Source: Alphaproteobacteria bacterium (lineage in GTDB: Bacteria; Pseudomonadota; Alphaproteobacteria; DAOWDM01). Taken from it: a stretch of 8,577 nt of DNA. A model generated the notes under the pieces. That model was not told where the DNA came from. It searched no databases and saw only the letters and a program-made list of their open reading frames with translations. The position numbers and the translations under genes were made by a program. Positions 6,330 to 8,577 of the stretch are shown here, piece by piece. Within the stretch, counting starts at the first letter, position 1, and every line of letters begins with the position of its first letter. The stretch spans positions 1-8,577 of the forward strand of contig DAOWDM010000069.1 of the NCBI GenBank assembly GCA_030639035.1. Reading direction: 5' to 3'.

Positions 6330-6974
6330 ATGGCTTTAACAGATTTTCCTCGTCGAGGGTTAATGATAGTTCTTTCTTCTCCATCAGGAGCAGGAAAAAC
6401 CGTGATTTCCAAAGAACTTATGAAACTTGAGCCTCTTTTGTCGCTGTCGATTTCAGCTACAACAAGAGAACCAAGAACAGGTGAGGAAAACGGTGTTCAT
6501 TATTATTTTGTTAGTACTGATGAATTTAATAGCATGAAAAAAAATGGTGAGCTACTTGAACATGCTGCCGTTTTTGGAAATTTTTATGGAACGCCTAAGA
6601 AAGCTGTAGAAAAAGCTTTAAGCTCGGGGAAAGACGTGCTTTTTGACATAGACTGGCAGGGAACGCAGCAGCTTGCACAAAAAGCCAGTCAAGATTTATG
6701 CAGAATCTTTATTTTGCCTCCTTCAATGGAAGAGCTTGGAAAAAGGCTTGTTACAAGAGCTCAAGATTCAGAAGAAATTATCCGCAACCGCATGTCAAAA
6801 GCAGCCGATGAAATGAGCCACTGGCCAGAATATGACTATATTATAGTTAACCATGATATTGAAAAAAGCGTCCACCAAATTCAGTCAATTCTTATAGCAG
6901 AACGGTTAAAAAGAGAAAGACAAACAGGACTTGTATCTTTTGTAAACAACATGCGAGATGAGATAGAAAAATAA
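6330..6974 (+). CDS. gmk: Guanylate kinase
   Basis: Cytoplasmic guanylate kinase, ATP + GMP to ADP + GDP, needed for GTP, dGTP and second-messenger pools. 214 residues, normal length. P-loop SSPSGAGKT (16-24); GMP-binding segment TTREPRTGEENGVHYYF (44-60); YGTPKKAVEKAL (86-97); DIDWQG (106-111); lid region RAQDSEEIIRNRMSKA (143-158); and the C-terminal YDYIIVNHDIE (168-178). The frame is open 29 codons further upstream to ATG 6243, but that ATG belongs to the end of the palindromic repeat and the added residues are unlike the family. ATG 6330 has AAGGG (6317-6321) 8 bases upstream and follows the -10 at 6294-6299. Convergent with the metallopeptidase-like gene B; the 72 bases between them hold no clear terminator, only a 5-bp hairpin over the stop codon. 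Confidence 0.97.
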   Translation: MALTDFPRRGLMIVLSSPSGAGKTVISKELMKLEPLLSLSISATTREPRTGEENGVHYYFVSTDEFNSMKKNGELLEHAAVFGNFYGTPKKAVEKALSSGKDVLFDIDWQGTQQLAQKASQDLCRIFILPPSMEELGKRLVTRAQDSEEIIRNRMSKAADEMSHWPEYDYIIVNHDIEKSVHQIQSILIAERLKRERQTGLVSFVNNMRDEIEK

Positions 6975-7046
6975 CGATTTTTTGTTATGTAGTTCAAAGT
7001 ATTATTAGAAGAAAAATTTAACAGTCTCCTGCTATCTATTAGGACG

Positions 7047-8009
7047 CTATCCTCTTTCAAGTTTAGCTTTAAGAAGAGTTGCAGGAATCTTTTTTTTCTT
7101 TGGATATGTAAGAGGGATTTCTTTTAATGATTCGTCGACAGGAAGTCCTGTATCTTTTTTTCTATCATTAAAGAACTTATCAAAAGAATCTAAAAAGCTT
7201 TTTTTAACGCCTAAATAATGTCTTTTTTCTAAAAGTTTTGAAGCAGGGTCAATATAGTTTTTACCATCGATTTTACAAGCACTAGATGCTATTTTTTCAG
7301 AAGAATAAGAGATAGCAAAGCCTTTTGGATTAGTATATACAACCTTAACAAACTTAAACTGCTCATGAGCGTCAACCATTCCCTCTTCATAAGCATTTTT
7401 TAAAGGTATATTTTTATACCAGCCTTTAAAACCGTTTTTCATTGCTTTTGCAACATCAAGAGTTCCATCTGTCCTAACGGCTTTTTCAATACCTTTTGCA
7501 ATATCAGGAATATCTCGTTTTATATCATCAAATAAGCCTTTTTCTCCAGCTTTATCTAATTCCCACATACAAAGACTATGATAAGTGTAAGCATCTGCTT
7601 CAATAGCTCTTTGACCCATTAGTTGAGTTTTTATATCACATCTAGTAGTGCTAATAAAAGACAGCTCTTCTTTTGACTTGCATTGTTCTGCGTGTCTTAG
7701 CTCATGAGCTAATGTAGCTAACTGGTAATTTTCACTATTATTTAAATTTATTATTGCCGACTTTTGACTATGGTCATAGTATCCGCCACAGTCTGTAAGA
7801 TTAAGACCTGTTAATTCAACACCAGCTTCACAAGCCTTATCTAAAACTTTTTTCCCATGTTCGGATTTTGCAAGTTTATTGACTAACTTTGCCAAGCCAT
7901 TTTTAACTTCTTTAGAACCTGTGATTTTAATTGGAACAACAGGTTCTATGACTTCCTGCTTTTGTTTTGCAGAAGGTTTTTTGTCATATGCTTTTATTAA
8001 GCTTTTCAT
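7047..8009 (-). CDS. Putative HExxH zinc metallopeptidase (gene B; DUF6782-like)
   Basis: A 320-residue paralogue of gene A. HELRH at 102-106 (in LATLAHELRHAEQC), likely third ligand E137 in RAIEADAYTYH, 31 residues after the second His. Further shared landmarks: SEHGKKVLDKA, YYDHSQKSAIINLN, NGFKGWYKN followed by YEEGMVD, and IDGKNYI with LLEKRHYLGV. It differs from gene A by a roughly 35-residue N-terminal lead rich in Lys, Pro and Val, and by a basic C-terminal segment (LTYPKKKKIPATLLKAKLER). No signal peptide or membrane helix. ATG 8009 is preferred, 4 bases after the stop of gene C with AGAAG upstream; a TTG at 8027 would overlap gene C by 14 bases. B and C thus form a co-transcribed tandem pair. 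The C-terminal third is almost identical to that of C, including at the DNA level, showing recent duplication. Zinc peptidase activity is inferred from the motif; substrate unknown. Confidence 0.75.
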   Translation of the reverse strand: MKSLIKAYDKKPSAKQKQEVIEPVVPIKITGSKEVKNGLAKLVNKLAKSEHGKKVLDKACEAGVELTGLNLTDCGGYYDHSQKSAIINLNNSENYQLATLAHELRHAEQCKSKEELSFISTTRCDIKTQLMGQRAIEADAYTYHSLCMWELDKAGEKGLFDDIKRDIPDIAKGIEKAVRTDGTLDVAKAMKNGFKGWYKNIPLKNAYEEGMVDAHEQFKFVKVVYTNPKGFAISYSSEKIASSACKIDGKNYIDPASKLLEKRHYLGVKKSFLDSFDKFFNDRKKDTGLPVDESLKEIPLTYPKKKKIPATLLKAKLERG

Positions 8010-8013
8010 GGCT

Positions 8014-8577
8014 TTATCTTCTTTCAAGTTTAGCTTTAAGAAGTGCCACAGGAATTTCTTTTTTCTTTGGATATGTCAAAGGGATTTCTTTTAATGATTT
8101 ATCAGCAGGAATTCCTGTTTCTTTTTCTCTGTCTTTGAAAAATTTATCAAAATAATCAAACGTACTTTTTTCAACGCTTAAATAATGGTCTCTTGCTAAA
8201 AGATTTGATTCAAGAGGAATATAGTTTTTGCCGTCGATTTCACAAGCTCTTAATATTAGCCCTCCAGCAGAACAAGACATTCCAAAGCCTGCTGGATGAG
8301 AGTATGCAAACTTATTAGGTTTAATTTTCTGTTCATAGTTATTAACCATGTTTTTTTCATAATATTTTCTTAGAAGAGGACTTTTATACCAACCTTTAAA
8401 ACCGTATTTCATTGCTTTTGCAGTATCAAGAGACCCGTCTGCTTTAGCAGCCTTTTCAACACCTTTGGCAATGTAAGGTTCTTGCTGTTTTAAAGAATCC
8501 CATAAGCCTTTTTCTCCAGCCTTATCTAATTCCCACATACAAACATGCTCATAAGCTTTAGCATCTGCTTCGTTAGC
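8014..8577 (-). CDS. Putative HExxH-family metallopeptidase (gene C), 5' part outside window
   Basis: The frame is open to the right edge; 187 codons plus the stop are visible. The first methionine in the window (8538) is internal, since the residues before it (ANEADAKAYEHVC) match the EAD segment of gene B (IEADAYTYHSLC), where the third zinc ligand is expected. The HExxH motif itself must lie beyond 8577 and cannot be checked. The remainder aligns with gene B almost without gaps: MWELDKAGEKGL, AKAMKYGFKGWYKS, CEIDGKNYIPLES, then LKEIPLTYPKKK and LLKAKLERR at the end, over half identical by eye. The middle (MVNNYEQKIKPNKFAYSHPA) is the most diverged part. It lies directly upstream of gene B on the same strand, 4 bases from its ATG. 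Confidence 0.7.
   Translation of the reverse strand, partial: ANEADAKAYEHVCMWELDKAGEKGLWDSLKQQEPYIAKGVEKAAKADGSLDTAKAMKYGFKGWYKSPLLRKYYEKNMVNNYEQKIKPNKFAYSHPAGFGMSCSAGGLILRACEIDGKNYIPLESNLLARDHYLSVEKSTFDYFDKFFKDREKETGIPADKSLKEIPLTYPKKKEIPVALLKAKLERR

Larger units (their letters stand above)
7047..8577. repeat. Tandem gene duplication B/C, period about 970 bp
   Basis: DNA from 7047 onward and DNA from 8014 onward match strongly over the 3' ends of the two genes (for example CTTTCAAGTTTAGCTTTAAG near both stops, and GGGATTTCTTTTAATGAT a little further in both). The similarity continues more weakly to the window edge. The offset is about 967-970 bp. The second copy is cut off, so the full extent is unknown. 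Confidence 0.75.

Noticed and set aside
6970..7046. Terminator between the convergent gmk and gene B
   Set aside because: Only an ATAAC/GTTAT 5-bp hairpin over the gmk stop is visible; not enough to call a terminator in either direction.
8010..8027. TTG start of gene B at 8027
   Set aside because: It overlaps the stop region of gene C, whereas ATG 8009 lies just after that stop with acceptable upstream purines.

Overview
The window reads as chromosome of a low-GC, probably host-associated alphaproteobacterium. Evidence: a DUF2336-type protein (a family known mostly from Alphaproteobacteria), the alphaproteobacterial-style cluster rplU-rpmA / obgE-nadD-rsfS-rlmH, an AT-rich base composition, and dispersed palindromic intergenic repeats. 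Genus or species cannot be assigned from the sequence alone.

Layout. (1) 1-821 (+): 3' part of a DUF2336-domain gene, cut by the left edge. (2) 820-1076: no gene; a nested repeat structure. A MITE-like element (imperfect 25-bp terminal inverted repeats, 9-10 bp direct repeats at both ends) contains a palindromic two-hairpin element whose right arm has been tandemly duplicated in 25-bp units. (3) 1143-3616 (-): four-gene housekeeping operon transcribed obgE -> nadD -> rsfS -> rlmH with gaps or overlaps of only a few bases. All four concern ribosome maturation/silencing or NAD synthesis. rsfS has no ATG/GTG/TTG at its proper N-terminus; an ideally spaced Shine-Dalgarno points to an ATA codon overlapping the nadD stop. 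(4) 3634-4394 (-): rplU-rpmA with a near-consensus promoter, a short leader hairpin and an intrinsic terminator. (5) 4400-5275 (-): a HExxH putative zinc metallopeptidase (gene A). (6) 5334-6092 (-): a classical short-chain dehydrogenase/reductase with a hydrophobic C-terminal tail. (7) 6093-6329: divergent intergenic region with a second palindromic element and the gmk promoter. (8) 6330-6974 (+): gmk. (9) 7047-8577 (-): two tandem paralogues (B, and C cut by the right edge) of the same HExxH family, converging on gmk.

The housekeeping part is conventional: L21/L27 and the 50S assembly GTPase ObgE, ribosome silencing factor RsfS and the 23S rRNA methyltransferase RlmH form a large-subunit-centred neighbourhood, with NadD and Gmk providing NAD and GDP. 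The unusual content is the three-member family of predicted zinc peptidases, two in tandem from a recent duplication, set among core genes; the nested mobile/palindromic repeats; and the apparent AUA start of rsfS. No CRISPR, tRNA, rRNA, phage or complete IS was seen.
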